DNA of 64,000 nucleotides from Microbulbifer variabilis (lineage in GTDB: Bacteria > Pseudomonadota > Gammaproteobacteria > Pseudomonadales > Cellvibrionaceae), in contig NZ_JAIVKI010000012.1 in NCBI RefSeq assembly GCF_020524905.1, positions 1 to 64,000 on the forward strand, in the 5' to 3' direction. How positions within the stretch are numbered: position 1 is the first letter of the stretch; each line of letters opens with the position of its first letter. This document shows positions 18,094 to 27,349 of the stretch, one piece after another. A program made the translations under genes and the position numbers. The notes under the pieces were generated by a model. The model ran no database searches. It was not told the DNA's origin and was given only the letters and a program-made list of their open reading frames with translations.

Positions 18094-19532
18094 ACCTTTT
18101 CTCCCACGGCAATGTTGTTATAAAAGAGTTCTGGGCGTTTATCCGTCATAGGAGCGGCAAGCTGGTAAGCCTGCCCGGCCCGTAGCACTGTGGCATCTTC
18201 AAAACGCCTGCCTACCAACTGCATACCAATAGGTAATCCTTTAGATGCAAAACCACAGGGCACTGAGAGGGCTGGCTGGCCTGTCATGTTGAAGGGGTAG
18301 GTAAATGGTGTCCACGAAGGCCAACGGGTACTGGGCCAGCCCTCTGGCACCTCACGACCAGCTTTAAAGGCTGTAATCGGTAAAGTAGGCGTTATCAACA
18401 GATCGTATTTACTGTGAAACTGAGCCATCTGCTCACAAAGGGCTGCTCGTTCATTCACTGCGGCGAGATAATCCAGCATTGAAAGCTGCGAGGCCTTATC
18501 GGCCACAGCAACCAGCTGGGAATCCATAAGCGTGCGCTGGCGCTTACCGATAGTGCGCAAGGCATTGGCTGCACCGCCATAAAACAGGTGGCCGAACGCT
18601 GCGAGAGGATCTTCAAAACCCGGTGCGACCTCAGTTACTTCGGCACCAAGCGATTGCAAGAGTTGTGCGGCATTGCACACAGCCCGTTCAACATCACGCT
18701 CATTTTGTACATATCCTAAAGTTGCGCTGTAGGCAATTTTTAACCCTTTGAGGAGCTCGTGTGGTTCACCGGAAATCGCCTTAGAATAATCAATATTGCG
18801 ACGGGGAATCGCATTGCTATCCCGCGGATCGGCTTCGCTCAATACATTCATCAACAGAGCGCAGTCGGATACGGTCCAGGCCATGGGCCCTGCATGAGCC
18901 AGGGTTCCAAAAGGACTCGCTGGCCAGTGTGGCACCTCGCCAAAACTCGGCTTAAATCCGACAAGACCACAAAAACCCGCGGGAATGCGGATAGAGCCGC
19001 CTGCATCAGTACCCAGAGCCAGAGGTCCCATACCCAGCACAACTGCCGCAGCGCTGCCACCACTAGAACCGCCAGCAGTCTTATCGGTATCCCATGGGTT
19101 GCGGGTAACACCATCGATAGGGTTATCCGTCACACCTTTCCAGCCAAACTCCGGTGTTGTGGTCTTGCCCAGAGGGACATAACCATTGCGGTTTAAAGCC
19201 GCAATGCTAGGCGCTTCCTTGCCTAGGGTGGACTTGGCATCAATGGTTTTAGACCCCTTTATCGTGGGCCACATCGGCGTAAGGAAAACATCTTTAATCG
19301 CTACCGGTACACCATCCAGCGCACCTCGAGTTTCACCGCGATAGTAGCGCTGGGCTGAGGCTTGAGCAGAAGCCAGAGTAGTTTCCTTATCTACCAGGCA
19401 ATAGGCATTAACAGCGGGATTACAGGAGTCAATCTGCCTCAACAGCGCTTCAGTAACTTCCACCGGAGAAAATGACTTATTTTTATATCCTTTTAACAGC
19501 TCCAAGGCCGTCATATGGGCAAAATCATTCAT
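18090..19532 (-). CDS. Amidase signature family amidohydrolase
   Basis: A 480-residue hydrolase of the amidase signature family, which cleaves carboxamides or short amide bonds with a Ser-cisSer-Lys triad. The Lys is in VPVAIKDVFL, and the Gly/Ser-rich signature GGSSGGSAAAVVLGM carries the cis-Ser, followed by LGTDAGGSIRIPA with the nucleophile. The C-terminus NMTGQPALSVPCGF is typical. It lacks a GatA context (no gatB or gatC), so it is a catabolic amidase rather than the tRNA amidotransferase. Coupled to the aminotransferase, it could release an amino acid from an amide that is then transaminated; this is inference. Confidence 0.85.
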   Translation of the reverse strand: MNDFAHMTALELLKGYKNKSFSPVEVTEALLRQIDSCNPAVNAYCLVDKETTLASAQASAQRYYRGETRGALDGVPVAIKDVFLTPMWPTIKGSKTIDAKSTLGKEAPSIAALNRNGYVPLGKTTTPEFGWKGVTDNPIDGVTRNPWDTDKTAGGSSGGSAAAVVLGMGPLALGTDAGGSIRIPAGFCGLVGFKPSFGEVPHWPASPFGTLAHAGPMAWTVSDCALLMNVLSEADPRDSNAIPRRNIDYSKAISGEPHELLKGLKIAYSATLGYVQNERDVERAVCNAAQLLQSLGAEVTEVAPGFEDPLAAFGHLFYGGAANALRTIGKRQRTLMDSQLVAVADKASQLSMLDYLAAVNERAALCEQMAQFHSKYDLLITPTLPITAFKAGREVPEGWPSTRWPSWTPFTYPFNMTGQPALSVPCGFASKGLPIGMQLVGRRFEDATVLRAGQAYQLAAPMTDKRPELFYNNIAVGEKV

Positions 19533-19924
19533 GTTCCCTCCTATTATTTTGGTTTATGCCCTATCGTAGTACCAGCCTACACAGCTAACGACTCCTCCAT
19601 GAGGACTGAACCGCCCCGATTTTCAATTACGAGATACAACCAAACCCACAATGCTCTGGATAAGTCATATCAGTACCGAAAAAATTGACGAACAAGTCAA
19701 ATAACTCCTATTTAAAAGGCATTTTGAATTAACAGTTGATAGATAAGCTTGTAGATTAGGGTAAACACGATGTAGCTACGCCCAATATTTACGATCAGAA
19801 TCCAGAGAGTAGAAATTAGCGCCCCATGAGCTCACACAGGAAAATGGGTGGATAACTACAGCGCGTAGTGTAGGTGCGCAGAGTTTCAGAGGTCGTTAAT
19901 AAAGTAATTGTATACAGATAAAAA
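19533..19924. other. Intergenic region upstream of the amidase
   Basis: No gene or clear terminator found. It should contain the promoter of the amidase-aminotransferase operon and the 3' end of the Ldh-family transcript. Confidence 0.35.
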
Positions 19925-20986
19925 TCAGCTTTTTTTAAGCGCTCTGGGAAGTGGGACCTCTAGTTTTTCAGCCCAGCGCTGCAGATCCTGCACTATAGAG
20001 GGATATAACTCGACACCATCGCGCAATTGCCGCGCTCGGGTGGCCCAGGCACGCTGACCCGGTACCCTTACAGGCTTGCTGCTATCGCTACGGTTTTGCT
20101 CCCAAAGATGACTCAAGGCCATCGTTTGGCGCAGAAAATCCGCCTGTGCCCCAAAGGCCTGGGGATCAATAATCTGTAAAAAAATTGAGTTGGCCTCTTT
20201 ATCGCCAGTGGCAGATTCATCATCGCGCCCATAACCTCCCAGGGCCATCGACAACACCTCCAACATTGCACTAAGTGCCGCCCCCTTGTAACCGTGATCA
20301 GCCCCACCTACCGGCAGAATACTGCCGCCATTCTCGAAAGCCAGAGGGTCATCGGATAAATTGCCCTGCTTATCCTTTAGGCATGGCGTTGGCATTTTTG
20401 TCTGTTCTCGTTGAGCACGGGCCACATAGGCGCCAGCCGTAATCGACATACTGATATCGAACAGCAGCGGATATTCACCCGCAGGGGCAGCAAAAGCCAA
20501 AGGATTTGCGGAAAACAGGGGATCAAGCCCTCCTTGGGGCGAAACCGTATTTTCCCCAGGTGTCGAGCAGGTAAGGATCGCTACATATCCCGCTTCAATA
20601 ATCTGAGGCAAGTAAGCAGCCAGACACGCAATATGCTGACTGCGACGAATGATTGCCGTGACCACACCCTGCTCAGGTATTCGAGACAAAGCCTGCTTGA
20701 TGGCCCTGGTTAACACCCAGGGGCCAGGTAAAAATTGAGCATCCCAGTTAAAGCAATTGCCACGATCAGACAACACCTGAGGTTCACCACTGAGCCGGGA
20801 TTCACCACTCTGCAACCACTCTAGATTATTCGCCACCCGCTGTAGGCCATGGGTAGTAAAGCCAAGCAGATCTGCCTGCAAGAAAACACCAGCCATTACA
20901 TCCGCACGATGCCTGGCGAGCCCCACGCGCTGAAACAGGGCGCTGGCAAATTCTTGTAGTTCTCTGGCTGAGTAGTAACTAGGCAT
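19925..20986 (-). CDS. Ldh/YlbC-family NAD(P)-dependent 2-hydroxyacid dehydrogenase
   Basis: A 353-residue protein of the malate/L-lactate/ureidoglycolate dehydrogenase family, which has a fold unlike classical LDH. Landmarks are the N-terminal helix ending FTTHGLQRV, the catalytic-type His in RRSQHIA, the loop STPGENTVSPQGG with FSANPLAFAAP, LFDISMSITAGA, and GADHGYKGAAL. The last of these is the conserved His-Gly-Tyr-Lys-Gly region. The substrate is probably a 2-hydroxyacid such as malate, lactate or a hydroxy-amino-acid precursor, but it cannot be assigned. It is followed at some distance by the amidase operon and preceded by the LytTR pair, all on the same strand. Confidence 0.8.
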   Translation of the reverse strand: MPSYYSARELQEFASALFQRVGLARHRADVMAGVFLQADLLGFTTHGLQRVANNLEWLQSGESRLSGEPQVLSDRGNCFNWDAQFLPGPWVLTRAIKQALSRIPEQGVVTAIIRRSQHIACLAAYLPQIIEAGYVAILTCSTPGENTVSPQGGLDPLFSANPLAFAAPAGEYPLLFDISMSITAGAYVARAQREQTKMPTPCLKDKQGNLSDDPLAFENGGSILPVGGADHGYKGAALSAMLEVLSMALGGYGRDDESATGDKEANSIFLQIIDPQAFGAQADFLRQTMALSHLWEQNRSDSSKPVRVPGQRAWATRARQLRDGVELYPSIVQDLQRWAEKLEVPLPRALKKS

Positions 20987-21107
20987 GCTGACTCCGTATT
21001 AATCATCGCGAATTCAGTGGGAAACCGACTTGCGTTATAAACAGATAAAAATTGATTTGCGGTAGAGCAACCCGGCTCTGTTTCTTTGCAATATACAGAG
21101 CACAAAC

Positions 21108-21869
21108 TTACATAGATTTAAACATTGCAGCAGCTCTGCGGCTAACCGCAAACTTTTGCCCATCCTCCATAATGACTGTGGCCGAGCCAGTTAGCCCCCG
21201 GCTGATCTTATCGATTCGTTTGACACAGACAATCGTGGAACGGTGTATCTGCCAAAAAAGTTCCGGTTCCAATTGGTTCATCAACTCTTTAAGTGGTGTG
21301 CGAATAATATGTTGACCCTGATCAGAATGGACAGTGGTGTACTTATCCTCGGCGACAAAAGCTGATATCTCATCACAGGATATCATGTGTACATCCTCTC
21401 CCCTGCTGGCCCTGATCCAGCGTAAATATTCCGGCTTGCCTACATTGAGTTGTTGCAGCAAGGCGGCTATGTTTGGGCCCGCTTGTGCCTGCTCTTCTGT
21501 CCTGGCCTCCAGTCGTTTTCTGATGCGATCACATGCAAGCTGCAAGCGCCTCTCATCAATAGGCTTCAACAAATAATCTACAGCCTCCTGCTCAAAGGCA
21601 TTTACCGCGTATTCATCATAGGCAGTTATAAATACCACAACAGGCTTGGTTTCCAGCTTGTTGAGCGCGGTGGCGACTGCAATGCCATCCAGACCCGGCA
21701 TACGGATGTCGAGAAAAATGACATCGGGCTGTTCTTGCTGACAAAGCGTTAACGCCTCTGGGCCATCGGCCGCTTTACCAACCACTTCAAGCTCAGGGAA
21801 AACATCAGCTAACATTTTGTCCAGATGATGACGCAATAAGGGTTCATCATCGGCAATTATTGCGCGCAT
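21108..21869 (-). CDS. LytTR-type DNA-binding response regulator
   Basis: A response regulator of 253 residues. The receiver domain has ADDEP near the start, phospho-acceptor Asp54 in VIFLDIRMPG, and the switch Lys in YLLKPIDE. After a linker, the LytTR DNA-binding domain (about residues 150-250) shows DEISAFVAEDKYTTVHS and HRSTIVCVKRIDKIS. Its start overlaps the end of the kinase gene by 13 bases, so the pair is translationally coupled. LytTR proteins usually bind paired 9-bp repeats; I did not find a convincing set near these genes. Confidence 0.9.
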   Translation of the reverse strand: MRAIIADDEPLLRHHLDKMLADVFPELEVVGKAADGPEALTLCQQEQPDVIFLDIRMPGLDGIAVATALNKLETKPVVVFITAYDEYAVNAFEQEAVDYLLKPIDERRLQLACDRIRKRLEARTEEQAQAGPNIAALLQQLNVGKPEYLRWIRASRGEDVHMISCDEISAFVAEDKYTTVHSDQGQHIIRTPLKELMNQLEPELFWQIHRSTIVCVKRIDKISRGLTGSATVIMEDGQKFAVSRRAAAMFKSM

Positions 21870-22879
21870 GGAAACTCCAATCGAGCGGTAACTCCACCCT
21901 GCTTATTACTACTAATCTGCAACTTGCCCTTTCCCTGATATAGGGTGGCAAGACGCTCTTTGATATTATTTAAAGCCAGGCCATTATGCTTACTCGGTTC
22001 AGACCTGTGTGCCCCAGCCTGCAATCCAATACCATTATCCTCCACCTCTATGACCCACTGGCTTGCTACTGTCGCCACCTTGAGGGAGACCAAACCACCC
22101 TTGGGTGAGGGCTCAATACCGTGAAAAATGGCATTCTCCACCAGAGGCTGTATTAACAAGGGTGGCACAGCAGTGGAGGGATTAACGGTTTCTGCGAGTT
22201 CAACCTTATATTGAAGGCGCTCGCCCAGTCGGATTTGCTGAATAGCCAGATAGCTCTCCAGGCTACTAAGTTCATCTTTCAGGGATACATAATCAGAACG
22301 CGATTTATTCAGGCTAAAGCGTAGGAGATCACTGAAATTATCCAACAACAATTCTGCTTTTTTTGGATCGTGCCGAATCAACATTTTTAGGTTAGCCAGA
22401 GTATTAAATAGAAAATGAGGTTCTATTTGACTCTGCAATACTTTCAACTGGCTTTGGACCAACGTTTTTTGTTGCTGGGCCTGTTGCAACTCAGCTTCCC
22501 TGCGCTCAGTCTCTAGTTGATGGGATTGCTCACGATTAAGATAAAATTGGTAAAGCAAGGTCGTCAAAAAGATAGCAAGGATCAACGAACTAATCAGGCC
22601 AGTAAGCGCCGGGAAAGCACCAAAACCGGAAACCCACCACCAGACATTGATAGAACCTAGCACGATCGTTGCCAAAATAGTTACTGTATATTTAAGTGCA
22701 TGTGACCAGCCCGGCTTAAAATGCAGCATCAACTTGCGTGTAGAAAATGCAACAAAACCATAAGTCAGGGATATAGCAAAATTGAGAGGATAGCTTCCTC
22801 CCCATACCTCCTTAGTGATAAGGGCTACAACCACACAAAGAATCAGGATACGTAAATATTCACTGAGTAAAGTCACCAT
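21857..22879 (-). CDS. LytS-type sensor histidine kinase
   Basis: A 340-residue membrane kinase of the LytS/YpdA group. Four hydrophobic segments lie in the first 112 residues with no recognisable extracellular sensor domain, followed by a coiled helix (residues 115-150). The phospho-acceptor His155 is in QIEPHFLFNT. The ATPase domain has the N-box NAIFHGIE and the G1 box DNGIGL. It partners the LytTR regulator encoded immediately downstream. The upstream neighbour 8 bases away encodes an outer-membrane barrel, making a three-gene operon, so the barrel may be part of the signal route or a co-regulated channel. Confidence 0.88.
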   Translation of the reverse strand: MVTLLSEYLRILILCVVVALITKEVWGGSYPLNFAISLTYGFVAFSTRKLMLHFKPGWSHALKYTVTILATIVLGSINVWWWVSGFGAFPALTGLISSLILAIFLTTLLYQFYLNREQSHQLETERREAELQQAQQQKTLVQSQLKVLQSQIEPHFLFNTLANLKMLIRHDPKKAELLLDNFSDLLRFSLNKSRSDYVSLKDELSSLESYLAIQQIRLGERLQYKVELAETVNPSTAVPPLLIQPLVENAIFHGIEPSPKGGLVSLKVATVASQWVIEVEDNGIGLQAGAHRSEPSKHNGLALNNIKERLATLYQGKGKLQISSNKQGGVTARLEFPCAQ

Positions 22880-22887
22880 GATTCCTT

Positions 22888-24066
22888 TTAAAAATTCATA
22901 TTCGCAGTCAAAGTAACGTGGGCTTCGCTTGGCAATTGCGCAAAGTATGATTGTTCAGCGCCGCCAAAATACCTTATTGATGCGCCAAGAGTCCAATTAC
23001 TGTTCATTTCACGGTTAAAACCGGCTGTCAAAACCATACCGCCGTCATCAGGGGAATATAAAAGATCCAGTTTAGGATTGTAATTGTGATTGGATAAACC
23101 CCAGTGCAGCATCAAATTGTGGCGGTTGCGGCCCTCACTCAAAAAGACTGCCGCAGAGGAGTACCTGACACCATCCCAGTGAGCACCCTGCGCCCGGTAC
23201 CAGTTGGCATTCTCTGACAGTTTTTCCCAGTCATGCGCATGCCACGCTCGGCTATCAAACCAGTATTCCGCAATCACGGTGTGTCCTGTCCTATGGGTCC
23301 AGGTCATGCCCAACAGGGCCTGCCAGCCATCGCTCCGCTCCCCCTCACGGGATGAAACGCTAGCTTCCGGTGAACCGGGCTTTAGCCACTGACGATAACG
23401 CTGCTGGTAACGGCCCTCGCTGTGCAGCTCCCAAGACTGACCACAGGTAGTCACCCAGCTGGCGCCGATATTCAGACCACGCTGATCGTCCAGGTAGCCG
23501 AGTAATTGCCACTCGCTCTCCCCTTCCAACTGATACCATTGTGCAGCAATTCCTCTTGGAAGCGCTTCATCAATAAGCTGACTTGCATTGGCATCAACCA
23601 GCATTAGGCTCATCTCTCCATTGGCAGTGAAGCGACTGGCAGACACTACGGCAACCCCTTCATTTGTACGCAGGGATACCGGGTTGCGTTCCATAGGCAA
23701 GAATAAATCCAACGGCCTATGGGCATAGCTCACGCCATAATCCAAGCGTCGCTTACCTGCTAACAAATCCCAGTCAAACCAGCCCCCCTGCCAGAAGAGC
23801 TCTTCAACAATCAATTCAGACTCTTCGCCAGCACCATTATCCGCTTCATGCAGTACAGATACCTGCCCTTCCCATCCTGACATCTGCGCGGCACCTTGTA
23901 ATTTTACCTGACGCTCATAGCCTGACTTGATATCGAAGATGGCACTTTCCGATTGACTCTTGGCATTGACAGCCATTGCCAACTCCCACTGCTGCGTGAG
24001 CGATTGAGCATTGAGTTCACTCGCCGAAAAAAAGCTCAGCAAAAGCCAATAAGCATTCCTTCTCAT
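22888..24066 (-). CDS. Outer-membrane beta-barrel protein of unknown function
   Basis: About 392 residues from the ATG at 24066, which has AGGAGG five bases ahead. GTG and ATG codons just upstream are less well spaced. Signal peptide ends ASELNA. The mature sequence alternates hydrophobic and polar residues with many Trp and Tyr, for example SSAAVFLSEGRNRHNLMLHW, and ends in HVTLTANMNF, with a terminal aromatic as required for barrel insertion. A 16-strand porin-like barrel is likely. I do not recognise the family or a substrate. It is first in an operon with the LytS/LytR-type pair. Confidence 0.65.
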   Translation of the reverse strand: MRRNAYWLLLSFFSASELNAQSLTQQWELAMAVNAKSQSESAIFDIKSGYERQVKLQGAAQMSGWEGQVSVLHEADNGAGEESELIVEELFWQGGWFDWDLLAGKRRLDYGVSYAHRPLDLFLPMERNPVSLRTNEGVAVVSASRFTANGEMSLMLVDANASQLIDEALPRGIAAQWYQLEGESEWQLLGYLDDQRGLNIGASWVTTCGQSWELHSEGRYQQRYRQWLKPGSPEASVSSREGERSDGWQALLGMTWTHRTGHTVIAEYWFDSRAWHAHDWEKLSENANWYRAQGAHWDGVRYSSAAVFLSEGRNRHNLMLHWGLSNHNYNPKLDLLYSPDDGGMVLTAGFNREMNSNWTLGASIRYFGGAEQSYFAQLPSEAHVTLTANMNF

Positions 24067-24581
24067 CATCACCTCCTACTTGATGGAAGCAATTTAGCAG
24101 TGCTGCTTGTCGACTCCAGCCCAACTGATAAATGGTATTTTTACAAGATGAGCAGTAACTGGATTGGATAGATAGTAAGAAATTTCTCGTAAGAGGGTAA
24201 ATATGCTTACCTTGAGGAATAAAACTAATGAATCCGTGTATCCGTAAAGCTTATGCTTCCAAATAAACCCTGCTAGGCAACTGAAATTTGCAGCCAAAGT
24301 GACTAGTAGGCCATATAGTATCGGAATTAAGCCCCCTGTCGCCTAATGCAAAAAAGCGGAAATCCCCCACGAATTCCTCGCAAGAGCAAGGCAAACACTT
24401 TTCTATATCGCTAATCCACCGCGCAGCCTCGGAACCGGTGGAGATTTTTAGCTTGCCGCGACGAAATTAACTAAAAATACCTTAAAAACCACAATTGGTG
24501 GAACCGTACCAAATGGCAAGAGTCCATCCTTTATCTCATTTAACACCGGCCATTACCTAATAGCGATAATTCGGGGGAAGA
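24067..24581. other. Divergent intergenic region with G+C-rich stem
   Basis: No coding frame of note. Holds promoters for the minus-strand barrel/two-component operon and the plus-strand metzincin gene. CCACCG and CGGTGG around 24418-24443 can pair, followed by ATTTTTAG; a weak terminator at best. Confidence 0.35.
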
Positions 24582-26174
24582 ATGCCTGGTTTACTTAAAT
24601 TTTTTGGTGCGCTCACTTTAACCCTATTTCTGGCAGCTTGCAGTGGGGGCTCTGGAGGAGGCAGCACCGACAATAATCAGCCAAATAATGAAACCAACAG
24701 CGGACCTAATACCGGAACAGGTTCCGGTAATGATGATGGCAATGAGGGGAATGATGGCAATGCTACCGATAACGATGACTACACATTTAACCCTGCCAAT
24801 CCTCTAAGTACATTAGTGGTAGGCAGTAGTGAGTATGCCCAAGGCTCGCTTAAGCTTGAAAATACCGATAGTAAAAGCCCCACGTTCCAGGCGGGCACTT
24901 ACTCTGGAGGATATGGTGACTTTAAACTCTATGACAATGGCAATTGGGAATACCAGCTGAATAGCAATACTAATAGCTTGAATAACGGCGCTACTGTCGA
25001 AGACACTATTACTTTTCCACTTAGCAATGGCGACCAACTCAGCGTAACCTTTTCCATCCAGACGATTGAAGCCACACAAAATAGTATCGTTTTTGTACTG
25101 GTAAATTTTTCAGATGCCACAGTTACTGATGATATCAGTATATCCCAGCTTGCAGATATGACATTCAACGATATTGACTCGCTCGATAACACCTATAAAG
25201 AAAATTCGTTGGGACAGCTAAAATTCAAACGCCACCTCAGCAGCAACGACTCTCTCGCCCAATATTGCTATGGTGAGGAAAAAAAGGAAGAAAGCTCCAT
25301 TGATTGCTTTATATACAGCATTCCAGACAGTCAAAACGGTGGTGTTTTAAGTGTGGAAAATGCACAAGCTCGCGCTGGAAGCACACAGGATAGCCAATAC
25401 TCAGATGGCGGTTACACCTGGCGAGACAATGCAACCCGTTGGATCGAAAGCAGCTTTGTGGACGCCAATAATCGCCCGGTAGATCTCAGTGAATGGCGCC
25501 ACCGTGTATTTATCTTTCCAAACGGCGCCTACAATGCCGGATTGATTGGTACCGGGGTGGCGGCAGTGAATGGCCGTTGGAGTATCGTCACGGCGGACAG
25601 TGACCAATTAATTATGGGACACGAGCTTGGCCATAATATTGGCTTAGGGCACGCAGGTAATGATACCAACAATGACGGGGATACCAACGATCGGGGTGAA
25701 AGTGAATATGGGTCCGCAGCAGTGTTTATGGGGAATAGCTGGCAATCCCGTTTATTTGGCAGCGCCCACCGGGAGTTTATGGGTTGGTACAAAAGCTTTC
25801 CCAATTATTCGAAATCTACTGCCAGAAACCCTGGTAACACTTCAGAAATACAACTTCAGGCCATCGAACTTACCGCAGGGGAACTTGAAAAAACCTTACC
25901 TCAGCTTGTAAAAGTCGAGACTAACGGCAGCAGCAATGGGGAAGATTACTATTTTGTGGAATATCATATTTCACACCCAATTCTGAACCCTAGCTCCCAA
26001 CAAGAGAAGGCGGTCACAGTACATTACCTTAAGGATGATACCGCTAACCAAGTGGCCACCCTGGAAGAACCGGGCAGTAGCTTTACCGATGACTCCGCCG
26101 GTGTAACTATTCAACTCAAATCCACAAATGACGACACAAACACCGCCACCATTTCAGTGAGCTATTCCAATTAA
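24582..26174 (+). CDS. Surface lipoprotein metalloprotease, gametolysin (M11)/metzincin-like, with VCBS-like domain
   Basis: A 530-residue lipoprotein. The lipobox is LAAC with Cys20, followed by a long low-complexity Gly/Ser/Asn/Asp linker (residues 21-68) that would hold the enzyme off the membrane. Residues 75-160 look like one VCBS-type beta domain (GDFKLYDNGNWEYQLN, then GDQLSVTFSIQ). The catalytic domain carries the metzincin zinc motif HELGHNIGLGH, with zinc ligands His347, His351 and His357, and FMGNSW as a probable Met-turn. This points to a gametolysin-like M11 peptidase, acting on extracellular protein. GGGGGAAGA sits directly before the ATG. The next small gene starts 17 bases downstream and is likely co-transcribed. 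Confidence 0.8.
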   Translation: MPGLLKFFGALTLTLFLAACSGGSGGGSTDNNQPNNETNSGPNTGTGSGNDDGNEGNDGNATDNDDYTFNPANPLSTLVVGSSEYAQGSLKLENTDSKSPTFQAGTYSGGYGDFKLYDNGNWEYQLNSNTNSLNNGATVEDTITFPLSNGDQLSVTFSIQTIEATQNSIVFVLVNFSDATVTDDISISQLADMTFNDIDSLDNTYKENSLGQLKFKRHLSSNDSLAQYCYGEEKKEESSIDCFIYSIPDSQNGGVLSVENAQARAGSTQDSQYSDGGYTWRDNATRWIESSFVDANNRPVDLSEWRHRVFIFPNGAYNAGLIGTGVAAVNGRWSIVTADSDQLIMGHELGHNIGLGHAGNDTNNDGDTNDRGESEYGSAAVFMGNSWQSRLFGSAHREFMGWYKSFPNYSKSTARNPGNTSEIQLQAIELTAGELEKTLPQLVKVETNGSSNGEDYYFVEYHISHPILNPSSQQEKAVTVHYLKDDTANQVATLEEPGSSFTDDSAGVTIQLKSTNDDTNTATISVSYSN

Positions 26175-26191
26175 ACAGAGAGGATTACGCA

Positions 26192-26485
26192 ATGCGATTT
26201 TTTCTCGCCTTGATTACCACTTTATCACTTATCTCATATGCCTGCGGGGAAGAAACTGTAACCGGGGTATTAGAAGAGGAAATTTCAGAGAATTTTAAGA
26301 CCGGAGAGATCGATCATAGATTTTCCATCAAAGATGAAAACACTGGGAAATATTATTTTGTAGATGCGAAGGATATAAACAAAAAAGGAATGAAATCCGG
26401 CGAGCGAGTAAGAATACGCGGAGAAAAGCGAGATAATCGTCGGATACAAATTAAGGAAACCCAGAGGATTCTTCGCGAAGAATAA
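26192..26485 (+). CDS. Small exported protein, cotranscribed with the metzincin
   Basis: A 97-residue exported protein with a signal peptide (MRFFLALITTLSLISYACG, possibly a lipobox-like SYAC). The short, charged beta-rich mature part (VTGVLEEEISENFKT, KYYFVDAKDI, GERVRIRGEKR) has the look of a small OB or barrel fold. Not recognised. It follows the protease by 17 bases with AGAGAGGA as ribosome site, and a strong stem-loop follows. It could be a chaperone or inhibitor of the protease, which is conjecture. Confidence 0.55.
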   Translation: MRFFLALITTLSLISYACGEETVTGVLEEEISENFKTGEIDHRFSIKDENTGKYYFVDAKDINKKGMKSGERVRIRGEKRDNRRIQIKETQRILREE

Positions 26486-26515
26486 GCAAGCATTAACCTG
26501 CCATCTAAAAACCTG

Positions 26516-26551
26516 CGCCAGGGCATCCGCTTCATTGAATGAGCCCTGGCG
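26516..26551. terminator. Strong stem-loop ending the metzincin operon
   Basis: CGCCAGGGC pairs perfectly with GCCCTGGCG across an 18-base loop, 31 bases after the stop codon. No long T-run follows, so strength is uncertain. Confidence 0.55.
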
Positions 26552-26675
26552 ACGTAAAAACCTTCCAGATAGCACAATGCAATAAGCCGCCCCATTTTTG
26601 CTATTATTTCACTGGTTACATCTAGGAATTTGCCAACCCTCTCATGTTGGCGATACATATACCAGGGAGTAGCGG

Positions 26676-27005
26676 ATGAAAACAGTTGTATCAATCGTTC
26701 TGGGTATCGCTCTATCACAATCACCATTTGCAAGTGCCGCTTGGACTCAAATGGCACGCATTGATTACCTCAAAGTACATAACCAAGGCGTAGATATTCA
26801 GTTAAAAGGATTTAAAAACGACAGTGCTGAGGTAGTATGTCTCGACACTAGTACTTTTGTACTAGTCAGCGACGATTCACAAATCTATGACACTAAAGTC
26901 TCTTTCTTACTATCTGCCTATATGTCCAAAACACCGGTGAACTTTAGTTATTACGGGTGCCATGAGGATAAGATACGGTTGAGTTCCGTTATGATCAAGG
27001 ATTGA
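26676..27005 (+). CDS. Small exported protein of unknown function
   Basis: A 109-residue exported protein. A signal peptide (MKTVVSIVLGIALSQSPFASA) is followed by a small beta-rich domain with two cysteines (VVCLDTS and YGCHEDK) that may pair. AGGGAGTAGCGG lies upstream of the ATG. The family is not recognised. It stands alone between the metzincin operon and transposon debris. Confidence 0.5.
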   Translation: MKTVVSIVLGIALSQSPFASAAWTQMARIDYLKVHNQGVDIQLKGFKNDSAEVVCLDTSTFVLVSDDSQIYDTKVSFLLSAYMSKTPVNFSYYGCHEDKIRLSSVMIKD

Positions 27006-27349
27006 CCTAACGCCAAAAAGGACAAATATTTTGTTAATGGATACAAGGAGGTATCCATAACTTGCTTTCGCATTTCAAATGCATAATTCAATGAGGACAC
27101 TTTAAATATTCTGTTACCAATAAGTTCCAGTAAGGATTCTCGGTGAAAAAACTAAGAATACATAAAGCAACAATCTGTCGGAGAATAAAAGACAACAAAT
27201 GATACAAGATTAGCTAGATAAAATCAGAGTAAAGCTAACAAATTCCCCATGAAAAAGTGAAATTTACCAGTTTTGATGGAGGTGACAAAAAATGACAAAC
27301 CCAGGATAAACCCCTGGGTCTATACAAATAATCACAACCCTAACAAAAG
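27006..27349. other. A+T-rich gap before the transposase relic
   Basis: No gene. It contains a 7-bp stem (ACCCAGG at 27299-27305 with CCTGGGT at 27313-27319) just before the relic starts, possibly a remnant of the mobile element's end or a terminator. Confidence 0.3.
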
